From Prochlorococcus sp. AG-418-F08 (lineage in GTDB: Bacteria > Cyanobacteriota > Cyanobacteriia > PCC-6307 > Cyanobiaceae): DNA of 64,000 nucleotides. The stretch is taken from the NCBI GenBank assembly GCA_003214295.1, contig QCLV01000003.1:25845-89844 (forward strand), written 5' to 3'. Of the stretch, positions 1-10,068 are shown in pieces. Below the pieces are notes generated by a model that saw only the letters and a program-made list of their open reading frames with translations, searched no databases and had not been told where the DNA came from. Position numbers and translations under genes: made by a program. The first letter of the stretch is position 1. Each line of letters begins with the position of its first letter.

Positions 1-1
1 A

Positions 2-1837
2 AGAGATCTTGGATTATTATTATCAGGAAATGTGACGGAATTAGTTGCTAATAATCAAAAAAAAGAAATTTCTAATGTAGCTGAAAAGTTTTGGAGATCA
101 AGTCGCAATCTACGTTATATCTTTTTTACTGATGCTGAAGATATAGTACAACTTGGTATACCCATTAGTGCAACTCCCACGAGTTCAGATAGTCGTTTCC
201 AGCTCACAAGAAAATTAAAACTTCCATCTGAATTAAAGAAAAGACCTCAATTTCCACTAGTCAGGCAGCATGTTACACCTCAAGGGCAAGTAACAGATGT
301 TTTTGTTCCAATGTTGTGGAAAGGTAAATACCTTGGGACTTTAGCATTAGGAGTTACACCTAATAAAAAAGCACTAGCTAGTGCCGCACTTACAAGAGAA
401 GTAACGATAGCAGTATTTATCTCTATTTGGGTTTTAGTAATACTTGGAGCTGTATTTAATGCTCTCACAATTACCAGACCAGTAAGGGAATTAGTAAGAG
501 GTGTTAGAGAAATTTCAAAAGGAAACTTTAAATCCAGAATTTCTTTACCTATGACAGGAGATCTAGGAGAACTTTTAAATGGATTTAACAGAATGGCAAC
601 TCAGTTAGAAAATTATGACGAGGCAAACATTGAGGAACTTAAAGCTGCTCAAATAAAGCAGGAATCACTTATAGCCACAATGGCTGATGGTGCAATATTG
701 TTGGATTCCGAAGGTAAGATCGTACTCACTAATCCAACAGCAAAAAGATTATTTCGATGGGAAGGAAGATTCTTAGAAGGAAAATATTTTTTAAATGAGA
801 TCCCAGAAATATTGTCTAATGATTTACATACAAATATTGAATCTATTTTAAATAGAGAAAAAGAGAAAGATGATTTAAGGTTTAGCTTAGGAGAACCGGC
901 TAGAACCCTAAGAATTGTCTTACAGTCAGTATTAGATACAAATAAAGTTGAATTAAAAGGCATTGCCGTCACAATTCAAGACCTAACGAGAGAAGTAGAA
1001 TTAAATGCCGCACAAAACAGATTTATTAGTAATGTTTCGCATGAATTAAGAACACCACTGTTTAATATTAAAAGTTACGTAGAAACGTTACATGATTTAA
1101 AAGACCAGCTCTCTAATGAAGAACAACTTGAATTTCTTGGTATTGCAAATTCAGAGACTGATAGGTTAACAAGACTTGTGAATGATGTATTGGATTTATC
1201 AAGACTAGAGTCTGGCAAGATAATTCAACTTGAAGAAATGGATATAAAACCAGCAATAGAACAGACTCTCAGAAATTACAGACTTAATGCGACAGAAAAA
1301 AATGTTTCATTGGCCCATGATATAGAAGAAACAATCCCTTCAATTCTTGGAAATTTTGATTTACTTTTACAAGTTTTTGATAATTTGCTTGGTAATGGAT
1401 TGAAATTCAGTCCTAAAGATAGCAACCTAATGATAAGAGCTTATACCTGGCCAGATTCCTGTCCTGCTTTACCCCCAAGCAATCGTAATGATGAAGCCCC
1501 ACAATGCGAGTTAGTTTCACCATTGCCAAAAGTAAGAATTGAGATTGCTGATACTGGTTCTGGGATATCTCAAGCGGATCAAGAAAAGATATTTGACCGT
1601 TTTTATAGAGTGGAGAATTCAGTTCATACTGAGCAAGGGACAGGTTTAGGTTTATCCATAGTGCGTGGAATAATTGAAAAACATGGTGGGGAAATTCGTA
1701 TGGCCAGTGAATTAGGAGTTGGAACAACTTTTTGGTTTGATTTAGCTTTAGCGCAATCTGATAAAGATGAATTATTGACTCAGACTATTAATAGTAATGA
1801 AACTTTTTCAGGCTCCGAAAACTCAGGAATCCTCTAA
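2..1837 (+). CDS. nblS: NblS-type sensor histidine kinase (5' end outside window)
   Basis: Membrane sensor kinase of the NblS/Hik33 family, the conserved cyanobacterial regulator of light and nutrient stress responses. The frame is open from the left edge, so the true start lies upstream; GTG at 32 is only an internal candidate. Visible order: the end of an extracytoplasmic sensor region, a membrane helix (nt ~400-470), a HAMP linker, a PAS-like region (nt ~660-1000), a HisKA domain with the phospho-acceptor box SHELRTPL (nt ~1040) and a HATPase domain with NLLGNGLKFSP, DTGSGIS and GTGLGLSIV. All kinase boxes are intact. The stop overlaps the convergent kaiC stop by a few bases, so the two transcripts meet tail to tail. 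Confidence 0.93.
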   Translation, partial: RDLGLLLSGNVTELVANNQKKEISNVAEKFWRSSRNLRYIFFTDAEDIVQLGIPISATPTSSDSRFQLTRKLKLPSELKKRPQFPLVRQHVTPQGQVTDVFVPMLWKGKYLGTLALGVTPNKKALASAALTREVTIAVFISIWVLVILGAVFNALTITRPVRELVRGVREISKGNFKSRISLPMTGDLGELLNGFNRMATQLENYDEANIEELKAAQIKQESLIATMADGAILLDSEGKIVLTNPTAKRLFRWEGRFLEGKYFLNEIPEILSNDLHTNIESILNREKEKDDLRFSLGEPARTLRIVLQSVLDTNKVELKGIAVTIQDLTREVELNAAQNRFISNVSHELRTPLFNIKSYVETLHDLKDQLSNEEQLEFLGIANSETDRLTRLVNDVLDLSRLESGKIIQLEEMDIKPAIEQTLRNYRLNATEKNVSLAHDIEETIPSILGNFDLLLQVFDNLLGNGLKFSPKDSNLMIRAYTWPDSCPALPPSNRNDEAPQCELVSPLPKVRIEIADTGSGISQADQEKIFDRFYRVENSVHTEQGTGLGLSIVRGIIEKHGGEIRMASELGVGTTFWFDLALAQSDKDELLTQTINSNETFSGSENSGIL

Positions 1838-3363
1838 TTATTATCTAAACCCTTAAAAACATTTTGGACATTTTGATCGGGAATAACTCTATGAGGTGCA
1901 CCACTAAATATCTGTTCAAAGTTAGAAAAAGAATCTTTAATTTCAGGGCCTTTATTAGTAATAATAAATTCTCTTATTCGTTTATCATGCCATGATCCCC
2001 TCATTTTAAATACATTTAAAGCTCTAGCCATTTCTCCTTTTATCTCTACATATTGAAGTAAGAGTATAGTGTCTGTAATGGTTGATATATGAGAATCTGT
2101 GATAGAGTGGCTGCCCATAAATTCTTCTGCAGTATTTGTAAAAAAACCTGCGATTTCTTCTTGCTTTGTATAACCAGTGACTGCGATTACAAACTGCCTA
2201 AATGCATTCAAACTTACACCTCTAGCCAATGCAGAGAGAGAGTCTATTGCCATTCTCTTAGGTTTAAATTGATTAATTTGAGTTTTGATGATCTGTAAGT
2301 GATCTTCCAAACCTGTTGATTCAGGATATGCGCAAATAATTTTTAATAATCCATCACTTTCCATCTCTTCAAAGTCGATTCCCCAACTAGTTGCATTCCT
2401 AAGCAATTGAGCCCTAGATTCTTCATACGCAAACAGTATTGCTCTTTCTTTATTGTTATAAGCATCTTCTACAAATTTTGATACAAGCATTGTCTTACCT
2501 GTACCAGTAGCCCCTGTAGCGAGGATTATGGAATCTTGGAAATAACCTCCTCCACACATATCGTCAAGATCTTTAACTCCAGAACTTATCCTAATATTTG
2601 AAGATCTTTGCGTAAGTCTCATTGCTCCAAGGGCAAAGACACTTATACCATCCATACCCATAGTGAATGGAAATTCACCTTTCATATGTACAGTACCCCT
2701 TAATTTCAACACTTCTAATGTTCTTCTTCTCTTCTCTGACTCCAGAACATTCCTCAATAAGACAACATTATCAGATACAAATTCTTCCACACCATATCTA
2801 GCAATAGGTCCATAATCATCTACCCTTTCTGTAGTCATAACTGTTGTTACCCCTATTTCTTTTAATCTTGCAATTAGTCTGAAAATTTCTCTTCTAACAA
2901 CATAAATGGCATCATATTGTTGAAAAACAGCAGTAATTGAATCGATTGCTACTCTTTTAGCTTTATATTTTCTTATCGCATAACTAATTCTCTCAATAAG
3001 ACCAGATAAATCAAAATTTCCCGCGACATCTTGACCGTCAGGATCAGGAGAAGCATCCAATATAAATAACTTATTTTGATTAATCAATTCTTGCAAATCC
3101 CATCCGAAGCTAGCCGCATTTCTTATTATGTCTAATGGTGATTCTTCGAATGTAACGAAAATCCCAGGTTCATCAAAATTGCAAATTCCATGGTGCAAGT
3201 ATTGAAGCGAAAAAACAGTTTTTCCAGTTCCTGAGGTACCACTAACGAGAGTACTTCGCGATGCAGGCAGGCCGCCTCTACATACATCATCAAAGCCTTC
3301 TATACCGGTAGGTAATTTTTGAACTTGCATTTTATTAGATTTGCCAAATTTCTTATCTTTCAT
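1834..3363 (-). CDS. kaiC: Circadian clock ATPase KaiC
   Basis: Double-domain RecA-like ATPase and autokinase at the centre of the cyanobacterial timing system. Two Walker A motifs are visible, GTSGTGKT near residue 43 and GATGTGKT near residue 283, each followed by a catalytic glutamate pair (TFEES, AYEES). The C-terminal half keeps HISTITDT, which contains the adjacent Ser/Thr phosphorylation sites. I chose ATG at 3363 (509 residues); a TTG twelve bases upstream would give 513. kaiB lies 70 bases upstream on the same strand. With no kaiA next to it, the pair probably works as an hourglass-like timer, as described for Prochlorococcus. Confidence 0.96.
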   Translation of the reverse strand: MKDKKFGKSNKMQVQKLPTGIEGFDDVCRGGLPASRSTLVSGTSGTGKTVFSLQYLHHGICNFDEPGIFVTFEESPLDIIRNAASFGWDLQELINQNKLFILDASPDPDGQDVAGNFDLSGLIERISYAIRKYKAKRVAIDSITAVFQQYDAIYVVRREIFRLIARLKEIGVTTVMTTERVDDYGPIARYGVEEFVSDNVVLLRNVLESEKRRRTLEVLKLRGTVHMKGEFPFTMGMDGISVFALGAMRLTQRSSNIRISSGVKDLDDMCGGGYFQDSIILATGATGTGKTMLVSKFVEDAYNNKERAILFAYEESRAQLLRNATSWGIDFEEMESDGLLKIICAYPESTGLEDHLQIIKTQINQFKPKRMAIDSLSALARGVSLNAFRQFVIAVTGYTKQEEIAGFFTNTAEEFMGSHSITDSHISTITDTILLLQYVEIKGEMARALNVFKMRGSWHDKRIREFIITNKGPEIKDSFSNFEQIFSGAPHRVIPDQNVQNVFKGLDNN

Positions 3364-3432
3364 AGTTTTTTTCAAAAATTAAATAAAAATAAATTTAATA
3401 CTTATTTTTAATTCTAAAAAGTTTTCTAAGTG

Positions 3433-3750
3433 TTATTTATCTCCACTATATTCAGTTTCAGTTAATTCATCAAAAAGTAAATCCAAACCAATTAAAACTT
3501 TCTCCCTATCGGAGAGGTCGCCAATTATTTTTCTAACTGGTGGAGGTAAAATCTTAGCTAATGTTGGTGTAGCTAGAATTTTATCTTCTTCTGCAAGCTG
3601 TGGTTGCTTCAGTACATCGATAACCTTTAAAGCATAAACCCCTTTAAATTCATTTTCTAAAATCTCTCTTAAAGTATTCAATGCTCTCATTGAATTAGGA
3701 GTATTTCCTGCAACATAGAGTTTTAAAATATATGTTTTTCTCGCTGCCAT
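3433..3750 (-). CDS. kaiB: Circadian clock protein KaiB
   Basis: Fold-switching thioredoxin-like partner of KaiC, 105 residues, close to the usual length. Recognisable family stretches are [17 protein letters not shown] at the N terminus, [20 protein letters not shown] in the middle and [19 protein letters not shown] near the end. It precedes kaiC in the same direction. Upstream there are only 144 bases before the divergent rplU, so the kaiA gene found at this position in other cyanobacteria is absent. Confidence 0.96.
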   Translation of the reverse strand: MAARKTYILKLYVAGNTPNSMRALNTLREILENEFKGVYALKVIDVLKQPQLAEEDKILATPTLAKILPPPVRKIIGDLSDREKVLIGLDLLFDELTETEYSGDK

Positions 3751-3894
3751 GGTTATGGTTCCTCAAATTGATATAATAGATTTAAAACAACCCTTGACTT
3801 ATTACACTACAAAATAAGAAAATAAACAAACATATATGATTGCTCATTTGGCTAAATCAAATTAAAAATTTGAGCCTGATAGCGTCTTCAAAAC

Positions 3895-4335
3895 ATGACA
3901 AATTCTAAAAACTCTTCAAACAATTCTTCTAAAAGTAATGAGTTGTACGCAATAGCAGAAACTTCTGGTCAACAATTTTGGTTCGAAGTTGACAGATACT
4001 ACGACATAGACCGATTAAATGCTAAGGAGAAAGATAAAATTACACTAGATAAGGTTTTACTTTTAAAGGATAAAAACTCAATTAATATTGGTAAACCTTA
4101 CGTTAAAGATGCAAAAATCGAGTTAGAGGTAGTTTCACATAGAAGAGATAAGAAAGTTCTCGTTTATAAGATGCGGCCTAAAAAAAAGACTAGAAGAAAG
4201 ATGGGACACCGACAAGAACTTACAAGAGTTATGGTAAAATCAATTTCAATAGGTAAAAGTTCTCCAAAGTCTTCTTCAAAAAAGGAAACCACAATAAAGG
4301 AAACTAAACCAAAATCCGAAAAATCTACAAATTAA
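3895..4335 (+). CDS. rplU: 50S ribosomal protein L21
   Basis: Large-subunit protein L21. The core runs from YAIAETSGQQFWFEVDRYYDID to KKKTRRKMGHRQELTRVMV. At 146 residues it is longer than the bacterial norm of about 100; the extra length is a Ser/Asn-rich N-terminal tail and a Lys/Ser-rich C-terminal tail of about 35 residues. rpmA follows after 9 bases, the usual L21-L27 pair. It is divergent from kaiB. Confidence 0.97.
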   Translation: MTNSKNSSNNSSKSNELYAIAETSGQQFWFEVDRYYDIDRLNAKEKDKITLDKVLLLKDKNSINIGKPYVKDAKIELEVVSHRRDKKVLVYKMRPKKKTRRKMGHRQELTRVMVKSISIGKSSPKSSSKKETTIKETKPKSEKSTN

Positions 4336-4344
4336 ACATTTCTA

Positions 4345-4605
4345 ATGGCACATAAGAAAGGAACAGGTTCTACGAGAAACGGTAGAGATTCAAATTCCAA
4401 AAGATTGGGAGTTAAAGCTTATGGTGGAGAAAAAGTTACTGCTGGAGCAATTTTAATTCGCCAAAGAGGAACATCCTTTTTGCCAGGAATTAATGTCGGA
4501 AAAGGCAAAGATGATACACTTTTTGCACTCAAAGAAGGAACAGTAAGTTTTGAAAGCATTAAAAGAAATTTAAAAAATAGAAAGAGAGTAAATATAGTTA
4601 TTTAA
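4345..4605 (+). CDS. rpmA: 50S ribosomal protein L27
   Basis: Large-subunit protein L27, 86 residues. It starts [20 protein letters not shown] and contains the family core [17 protein letters not shown]. It forms an operon with rplU. The last 8 bases overlap the end of the convergent methyltransferase gene. Confidence 0.98.
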   Translation: MAHKKGTGSTRNGRDSNSKRLGVKAYGGEKVTAGAILIRQRGTSFLPGINVGKGKDDTLFALKEGTVSFESIKRNLKNRKRVNIVI

Positions 4606-5338
4606 TTTTCTTATAAGCTCTTGTAGTTATAAGAATAGGATGAAAAACTTCCAAAAAAATTGATTGAAGTGTATTAAAAAATCTTTCAACAACCTTATCA
4701 TCATCTATATGGAACGGATACTCATTTTTTTCTCCTTTATAGAAATACCAATTAAATAAAGCAATAGATTTTGAATCCATAATCCTATTGAAAACTTCTA
4801 TTTGGGAAGCTGGATCCGCGAGATGTTCTAAAACATCGAGGCAGACTACAGTATCAAATTTCGAAATTTGTGTATCTTTAATTGTCTCGCAAAAAGTAAT
4901 TTTTTTTTCAACACCTAATTCCTTAGCCCTGTATTGAACAAAGTTTCTATTTGTTTTATTAATATCTACAAAAAAAACATGCTCAACTTTTGAAGACATT
5001 GCATTAGCTAAAGCATGTGTACCAATCCCTCCTCCAAAATCTAAAACTAAACCCCTAGAAAATCTCTGCTGCAATTTTAAGGTATCAGCTATATAATGTT
5101 TACTTGAAATATGCCAAGCAGCTAAGTCAGCTATGTGCCTATCTCCTATGATCTCACTATAAAAATCAGATACATCACGAAGTGCATCACCAGGATGTGA
5201 ATTTGCCAAATTCATCTTTGCATTTGCAAGGAATCCATCTAAATCACATTCTTTAATAGATAAGTGTTCCATTAAATGAGATTTCAAATTAAAAGCATTA
5301 TCTAAAAACTCTTTTAATATAAACTTATTATTTTTCAA
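4598..5338 (-). CDS. Class I SAM-dependent methyltransferase, substrate unknown
   Basis: A 246-residue protein with a class I methyltransferase core in its second half. Motif I is [14 protein letters not shown] near residue 99, an acidic strand end VFFVDINK follows, and [14 protein letters not shown] is the post-motif region. The first 90 residues are helical and not recognised. It is convergent with rpmA and divergent from truB, so context does not reveal the substrate. Confidence 0.8.
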   Translation of the reverse strand: MKNNKFILKEFLDNAFNLKSHLMEHLSIKECDLDGFLANAKMNLANSHPGDALRDVSDFYSEIIGDRHIADLAAWHISSKHYIADTLKLQQRFSRGLVLDFGGGIGTHALANAMSSKVEHVFFVDINKTNRNFVQYRAKELGVEKKITFCETIKDTQISKFDTVVCLDVLEHLADPASQIEVFNRIMDSKSIALFNWYFYKGEKNEYPFHIDDDKVVERFFNTLQSIFLEVFHPILITTRAYKKIK

Positions 5339-5415
5339 TTTCTTACCTTAAAGTTTCTTATACAAAAATCATAGGATGGTAGCAAATCTTTCTCAATGTA
5401 TTCTTAATATTAAAA

Positions 5416-6339
5416 ATGGAAACTAAAGATGGATTCTTAGTACTTAATAAAGAGAGAGGTTGTACTTCTCACGATTGTGTTAAACAAATAAGGAAGTTGA
5501 TGAATATAAAAAGAGTTGGGCACACAGGAACTCTTGATCCACAAGTTACAGGAACATTACCAATTGCAATAGGTAGTGCAACAAGATTTATTCAATATCT
5601 TCCTCAGGGAAAGACTTACATAGGTCAAATAAAATTAGGAGTAAAAACTAATACTGATGATATTCATGGAGCAATAATTAATCAAAAAGATTGGCCTAAA
5701 ATCAGTGATGAGAAATTAGATCAATATTTAAATAAATTTAGAGGAATAATTAAACAAATTCCGCCTAAAGTATCTAGTGTGCACATTAATGGAGAAAGAG
5801 CTTATAAAAAATCTTTTAGGAAGGAAAATTTTGAATTAGCAGAAAGAGAAGTAACAATAGACGAACTTAATTTAATTAAATGGGATCAAAAAAACGGAAT
5901 CATAGAAATAAAAATTAAATGTTCCGCAGGTACATATATAAGGTCAATTGCAAGAGATTTGGGCAAAATCCTAAATTCGGAGGGTTGCCTTCTAGAACTT
6001 AAAAGAATTTCAGCTTGTGGCTTTGATGAACAAAACTCTATAAAAATATCTGATATAGAAAAAGAAAAAAGTAAAAAAAATGCTGTAAATTTTATTATCC
6101 CAACAATTTCTGCTCTTAGTCATATTTCAACATTTGTCTTAAATAAAGAAGAAGAAATTAATTTTTGGCAAACTGGAAGAGCAATTAAAATTGATATTAA
6201 TTTTTTTAATAAAAGCAAAACTTTTGATTATAAAAAACCAATCAAGGTAATAGATAAAAGAAAAAATCTACTTGGGATAGGCTTTTTAAATAAAGAACAA
6301 ACTAATTTGAATCCTAAGTTAGTACTTAATGCCAAATAA
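5416..6339 (+). CDS. truB: tRNA pseudouridine(55) synthase
   Basis: Makes pseudouridine 55 in the T loop of tRNAs. The TruB signature [19 protein letters not shown] near residue 35 contains the catalytic aspartate, and [10 protein letters not shown] and [15 protein letters not shown] are further family blocks. At 307 residues it is a normal length. The C-terminal third is rich in Lys and Asn and only weakly conserved. It is convergent with the SpoIID-like gene, with 3 bases between the stops. Confidence 0.95.
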   Translation: METKDGFLVLNKERGCTSHDCVKQIRKLMNIKRVGHTGTLDPQVTGTLPIAIGSATRFIQYLPQGKTYIGQIKLGVKTNTDDIHGAIINQKDWPKISDEKLDQYLNKFRGIIKQIPPKVSSVHINGERAYKKSFRKENFELAEREVTIDELNLIKWDQKNGIIEIKIKCSAGTYIRSIARDLGKILNSEGCLLELKRISACGFDEQNSIKISDIEKEKSKKNAVNFIIPTISALSHISTFVLNKEEEINFWQTGRAIKIDINFFNKSKTFDYKKPIKVIDKRKNLLGIGFLNKEQTNLNPKLVLNAK

Positions 6340-6342
6340 TTT

Positions 6343-7515
6343 TTATTGGAAATCTTTTCTAAAAGGTTTGATCTGTACACCCCTGTAGTAATGCTTTAGT
6401 ATTTTTTCAGCTTTTATGCCTTTAGAAGCCATATATTTTGCCCCCCATTGACTCATTCCTACTCCATGTCCAGATCCCTGCCCAAAAACTACTAAACCTT
6501 TTTTTGTGGGTAAATTAGTACTTTGTTCTTTAATTAATTTAAATCTTACAAAAGTACTATTTAGTCCTAATTTTTTTCTTAAATCTACCCCAGAAATTTG
6601 ATCAGAACCATAAGCTCCATCAAGTCTTACATTTTTTACTCTCCCAGTCTTAGTTATATTTAAAATTTCGATATTTTTTATTCCCCCAATTTTGGGGAAC
6701 AAATTAACTAATTCCTGATTTGAGAACGTTTTTTGCCACATAAATTTTGGGTTTTTTTTATCAAAATCTTTAACGCTGGATAAATATGGATATTCATTTT
6801 TCCATACATCTTGGCTATTTTCTGTCATACCTCCTGAGCTACTATGAAATAAAGCATTAATCAATTTATTTTTATATGTCAAAACTAGAGATCTTGTGCT
6901 TCTAACAGCTCTTCTAGTTTTGTAAGTTCTTGACTCTAGGCCATTATAAACTTGATTTCTCTGGGTAGAATCTATGTCAAATAAATTATTTCCCTTATGC
7001 TTTAAAGCATAAGTTCTTGAAGCGATTGCTTGAGCTTTCAATGCTTCTATAGGCCATTTTGTTGGCATCTCAGAGCCTACTACGCTACTTAAATATTTCT
7101 CAATTCCTAGAACATTTACGACCAATATTTCTGAATCAAGAACAAAAAGATTCAACTTACCAGAAAATCTTTTCTGACCCACCCAGATACCTCTCCCATC
7201 AGAGGATCTAACTTGAAATTTTTGATTACTTTTTAAATCATATTTTTTTTGTTTATTCTTATCAAAATATAAAATTTTTCTATTTTTCTCATTTTTCAAA
7301 GTTAAACCTTTTATTTTTTTATTTGAGAAAAAATTTCCCTTTATGATTAGAGGAATTGATTTATCTGATCTAATTCTTATATTGTTATTTTTTGATATCA
7401 AAACCCTTATTATTGGCTCTTTCGAAGCAATAACTGTTTCATTTTGAAACACACAGAAAAATATAGTACTTATCAAACACGATTTACAAAAGATTTTTTT
7501 TAATTTTGGTATCAC
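6343..7515 (-). CDS. SpoIID/LytB domain protein, probably exported
   Basis: A 390-residue protein with a hydrophobic N-terminal segment (residues ~10-30) that may be a signal peptide. The C-terminal half shows the SpoIID/LytB pattern: YLSSVVGSEMPTKWPIEALK, AQAIASRTYAL, FHSSSGGMTENSQDVW and GHGVGMSQWGAKYMA. Members of this family act on peptidoglycan glycan strands. The cyanobacterial versions are poorly characterised, so the substrate is inferred. Confidence 0.85.
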   Translation of the reverse strand: MIPKLKKIFCKSCLISTIFFCVFQNETVIASKEPIIRVLISKNNNIRIRSDKSIPLIIKGNFFSNKKIKGLTLKNEKNRKILYFDKNKQKKYDLKSNQKFQVRSSDGRGIWVGQKRFSGKLNLFVLDSEILVVNVLGIEKYLSSVVGSEMPTKWPIEALKAQAIASRTYALKHKGNNLFDIDSTQRNQVYNGLESRTYKTRRAVRSTRSLVLTYKNKLINALFHSSSGGMTENSQDVWKNEYPYLSSVKDFDKKNPKFMWQKTFSNQELVNLFPKIGGIKNIEILNITKTGRVKNVRLDGAYGSDQISGVDLRKKLGLNSTFVRFKLIKEQSTNLPTKKGLVVFGQGSGHGVGMSQWGAKYMASKGIKAEKILKHYYRGVQIKPFRKDFQ

Positions 7516-7561
7516 TTTGTTTGAAAAACAAATTCTTAATTTGCCTAAGTTTGACTAAAAG

Positions 7562-7578
7562 TCTAGATTTAATCTAGA
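7562..7578. promoter_or_regulatory. 17-bp palindrome between divergent genes
   Basis: Perfect inverted repeat TCTAGATT-T-AATCTAGA in the 89-base gap between the SpoIID-like gene and rnz, which diverge here. It could be an operator serving both promoters. It is AT-rich, so chance is possible. Confidence 0.3.
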
Positions 7579-7604
7579 TATCAAAATAAAAATATCATAA
7601 ATAA

Positions 7605-8543
7605 GTGAATATTACCTTCTTAGGAACAAGCTCAGGAGTTCCTTCTCTAACGAGAAATGTATCTTCCCTAGCGCTTAAGTTATCACAGTCATCAGAAGTT
7701 TGGCTTTTTGATTGTGGAGAGGGAACACAACATCAAATAATGAAGAGTAATATTAAATCTTCGCAAATCAAGAAGATATTTATTACCCATATGCATGGAG
7801 ATCATGTTTATGGTTTACCTGGTCTATTGGCTACCCTAGGTTTATCAGGTAACTGTACGAGCATTGAAATTTATGGCCCTTCAGAACTACGAGGTTTTAT
7901 AAATTCTGCACTTAAAAGTAGTTTTTGCAAGTTATCCTTCCCATTGCATTTTGTGGAAGTTGAAAATTTTGCTTCTGAAAAAAAAATCCTATTCGAAAAT
8001 AACAAAATAAAAGTTAACTGCGCCTGTCTTAAACATAAAATACCTGCTTATGGTTATAGAGTTAGTGAAAAAGATAAACCAGGTATATTTGATATCAAAA
8101 AGGCAGAGACTTTCAAAATACCACCTGGGCCAATTTATTCTGAATTGCAACGAGGTAAAAAAGTCGTATTAGCAGATGGGAGGTCATTTGACGGAAAAGA
8201 ATTCTGCGGACCTCCAAGAAAAGGTGAAAGTTTTGTATATTGCACAGATACTGTCTTTAGCGAATCAGCGGTGTCATTATCAAAAAATGCCGATTTACTT
8301 GTACATGAATCAACATTTTCTCAGGAGGATGAGAGCATGGCCTATGAAAAATTACATTCCACAACAATTATGGCTGCGAAAACAGCATTATTATCTAATA
8401 CAAAAAAATTAATTATCACTCATTTAAGTCCAAGATACACTAATAAAAATTCAATTACACCAAGTGATCTGCTTAAAGAGGCGCAAAAAGTTTTCCCAAA
8501 TACTCACCTTGCTAAAGATTTTCTAACTGCAGAAATTAAATAA
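7605..8543 (+). CDS. rnz: Ribonuclease Z
   Basis: tRNA 3'-processing endonuclease of the metallo-beta-lactamase fold, 312 residues. Motifs: FLGTSSGVPS at the N terminus, the zinc-binding HMHGDHVYGLPGL near residue 62, FDCGEGTQ before it, a conserved CTDT near residue 210 and a C-terminal ITHLSPRY. It starts at GTG. It should mature tRNAs such as the tRNA-Val in this window, which does not encode CCA. Confidence 0.95.
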   Translation: MNITFLGTSSGVPSLTRNVSSLALKLSQSSEVWLFDCGEGTQHQIMKSNIKSSQIKKIFITHMHGDHVYGLPGLLATLGLSGNCTSIEIYGPSELRGFINSALKSSFCKLSFPLHFVEVENFASEKKILFENNKIKVNCACLKHKIPAYGYRVSEKDKPGIFDIKKAETFKIPPGPIYSELQRGKKVVLADGRSFDGKEFCGPPRKGESFVYCTDTVFSESAVSLSKNADLLVHESTFSQEDESMAYEKLHSTTIMAAKTALLSNTKKLIITHLSPRYTNKNSITPSDLLKEAQKVFPNTHLAKDFLTAEIK

Positions 8544-8617
8544 ACTGCAACAGTTCGTTAGCAGGAGCGTTGTAAATGACCAACCCATGAAATAATAGTC
8601 TTAGGTTTTTCTATTTG

Positions 8618-9178
8618 ATGTCGATCGAAATGGTCTCTATTTTTTCATCACTACATAAGTCTTTTAAAAGACTACTTATTTTTCTTCCATTAATTATTGG
8701 GTTACTTATTAATCCAATATCTGCAAATGCACTCTATCCTAGTGATCCTTCATCAGTTGACGTTCTAAAAGATGATCTTCACGGTGCTGACCTTCATAAT
8801 ACTGAATATGTTAAATATGATTTATCTAATCAAGATTTAGGAGAAGCTAATCTTCAAGGTGCATATATGAGCGTGACGACTGCAAAAAACTCTAGTTTTA
8901 AAGGAGCCAATATGACCGACCTCATTGCATATGCTACACGCTTTGATAATGCCGATTTTACAGATGCAAATCTTACCAATGGTGAGCTAATGAAAAGTGT
9001 TTTTGATGGAGCAATTATTGATGGGGCAGACTTTACTGATGCAAATCTTGATCTCTCTCAGAGAAAATCTTTATGTGAAAGAGCTAGTGGAACTAACTCA
9101 CAAACTGGAGTTAATACAATTGATAGTCTTGAATGCACTGGCTTAAAAGGTTACATGCCTCCAAAGCCAAAAGCATAA
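8618..9178 (+). CDS. Exported pentapeptide-repeat protein
   Basis: About 186 residues. A hydrophobic segment ending in NPISANA (residues ~20-38) looks like a cleavable signal peptide. It is followed by pentapeptide repeats such as ADLHN, ANLQG, ANMTD, ADFTD and ANLTN, expected to build a right-handed beta helix. Exported proteins of this type occur in the thylakoid lumen of cyanobacteria; that location is inferred. ATG at 8618 is chosen; ATG at 8630 is also possible. A clear terminator follows. Confidence 0.85.
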   Translation: MSIEMVSIFSSLHKSFKRLLIFLPLIIGLLINPISANALYPSDPSSVDVLKDDLHGADLHNTEYVKYDLSNQDLGEANLQGAYMSVTTAKNSSFKGANMTDLIAYATRFDNADFTDANLTNGELMKSVFDGAIIDGADFTDANLDLSQRKSLCERASGTNSQTGVNTIDSLECTGLKGYMPPKPKA

Positions 9179-9187
9179 TATTTAAAA

Positions 9188-9556
9188 CTAACCAATTTCA
9201 GAAGGGAAGATATTACCAGGCTCTTTTGAGCCTGGTTTTTTGCTATACCACCATTCTTGTATATCAGAAGAAAATTTCTTTGAAAAAAGAGTTATAACTG
9301 TCTCAACAGGTTTTGATCCAGGCTCCAAAATCTGAACTGAGTAAGATGGGCATTTTCTTGAAGCCATATCAGCAACGAACCTAGACCCTATTCTTCTCCA
9401 ACTAGGCTCCTTACTTCTCCAAGCAAGCCTTGAGCAGGGCCAAGGTAAATCTTCCCTATCATAAAGTCTGCAACATGGGCCAATCACCTTATAACTGTAC
9501 TGACCTCCATAACTTGATTGAACACTACCAGTCTTGAAAAATTCAAATTTATCCAT
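9188..9556 (-). CDS. Conserved protein of unknown function
   Basis: About 122 residues, starting MDKFEFFKTGSVQSSYGGQY. It is rich in Cys, Trp, Arg and Pro, with blocks GPCCRLYDREDLPWPCSRLA and SWRRIGSRFVADMASRKCPS. I chose ATG at 9556 because the longer frame would read through the ferredoxin terminator. No known domain was recognised. Its C-terminal codons are formed by the arm of a plus-strand terminator. Confidence 0.75.
   Translation of the reverse strand: MDKFEFFKTGSVQSSYGGQYSYKVIGPCCRLYDREDLPWPCSRLAWRSKEPSWRRIGSRFVADMASRKCPSYSVQILEPGSKPVETVITLFSKKFSSDIQEWWYSKKPGSKEPGNIFPSEIG
9215..9240 (+). terminator. Terminator after the pentapeptide gene
   Basis: Perfect 9-bp stem ACCAGGCTC / GAGCCTGGT with a TTTT loop, followed by a run of T. 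It lies inside the 3' coding end of the convergent gene. Confidence 0.9.
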
Positions 9557-9560
9557 TAAC

Positions 9561-9590
9561 AAAAAAAAGCCACCTTCATAGAGGGTGGCA
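9561..9590 (-). terminator. Terminator after ferredoxin
   Basis: On the minus strand, GCCACC...GGTGGC followed by eight T. It lies between petF and the next minus-strand gene, whose ATG follows within a few bases. Confidence 0.85.
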
Positions 9591-9634
9591 GAGAAATAAT
9601 CAATAATCAACTTAGAAAAGTTAAATTTTTATAA

Positions 9635-9934
9635 TTAGTACAATTCTTCCTCAGCATGAGTTGTAATTGTTACGTCAGATGTTGGATAAGCAACACAAGT
9701 AAGAACAAAACCAGCCTCTAGTTGGTCGTCATCCAAGAAACTTTGATCAGACTGATCAACACTACCTGAAGTAACTTTTCCAGCACATGTTGAACATGCT
9801 CCAGCTCTGCAGGAATAAGGAAGGTCGATACCTTGTTCTTCAGCCGCATCGAGGATGTATTGGTCATCAGGTACTTCAATAGTTGAATTGAGGCCTTCAC
9901 CTTCGCTGATGAGAGTAACTTTGTAAGAAGCCAT
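9635..9934 (-). CDS. petF: [2Fe-2S] plant-type ferredoxin
   Basis: Small soluble electron carrier that accepts electrons from photosystem I. It has 99 residues with the cluster ligands in [13 protein letters not shown] plus a fourth cysteine in VLTCVAYP, the standard C-x4-C-x2-C-x29-C spacing. The acidic surface and C-terminal EEELY are typical. It is flanked by its own terminator, so probably transcribed as a single gene. Confidence 0.97.
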   Translation of the reverse strand: MASYKVTLISEGEGLNSTIEVPDDQYILDAAEEQGIDLPYSCRAGACSTCAGKVTSGSVDQSDQSFLDDDQLEAGFVLTCVAYPTSDVTITTHAEEELY

Positions 9935-10068
9935 TTAAATAAAAAATTGTTGGTAATTAATACCTATCAAATACATTTTTAACATCGATTAGGTCGATAT
10001 GTGAGATTTTGAAGTAAAAAATGACACAATAAAATGTATGAAAGAGTATCTATAAGAAAAACTTATAC

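Noticed and set aside
3751..3894. Possible kaiA remnant
   Set aside because: Only 144 bases and no readable KaiA segment in any frame.
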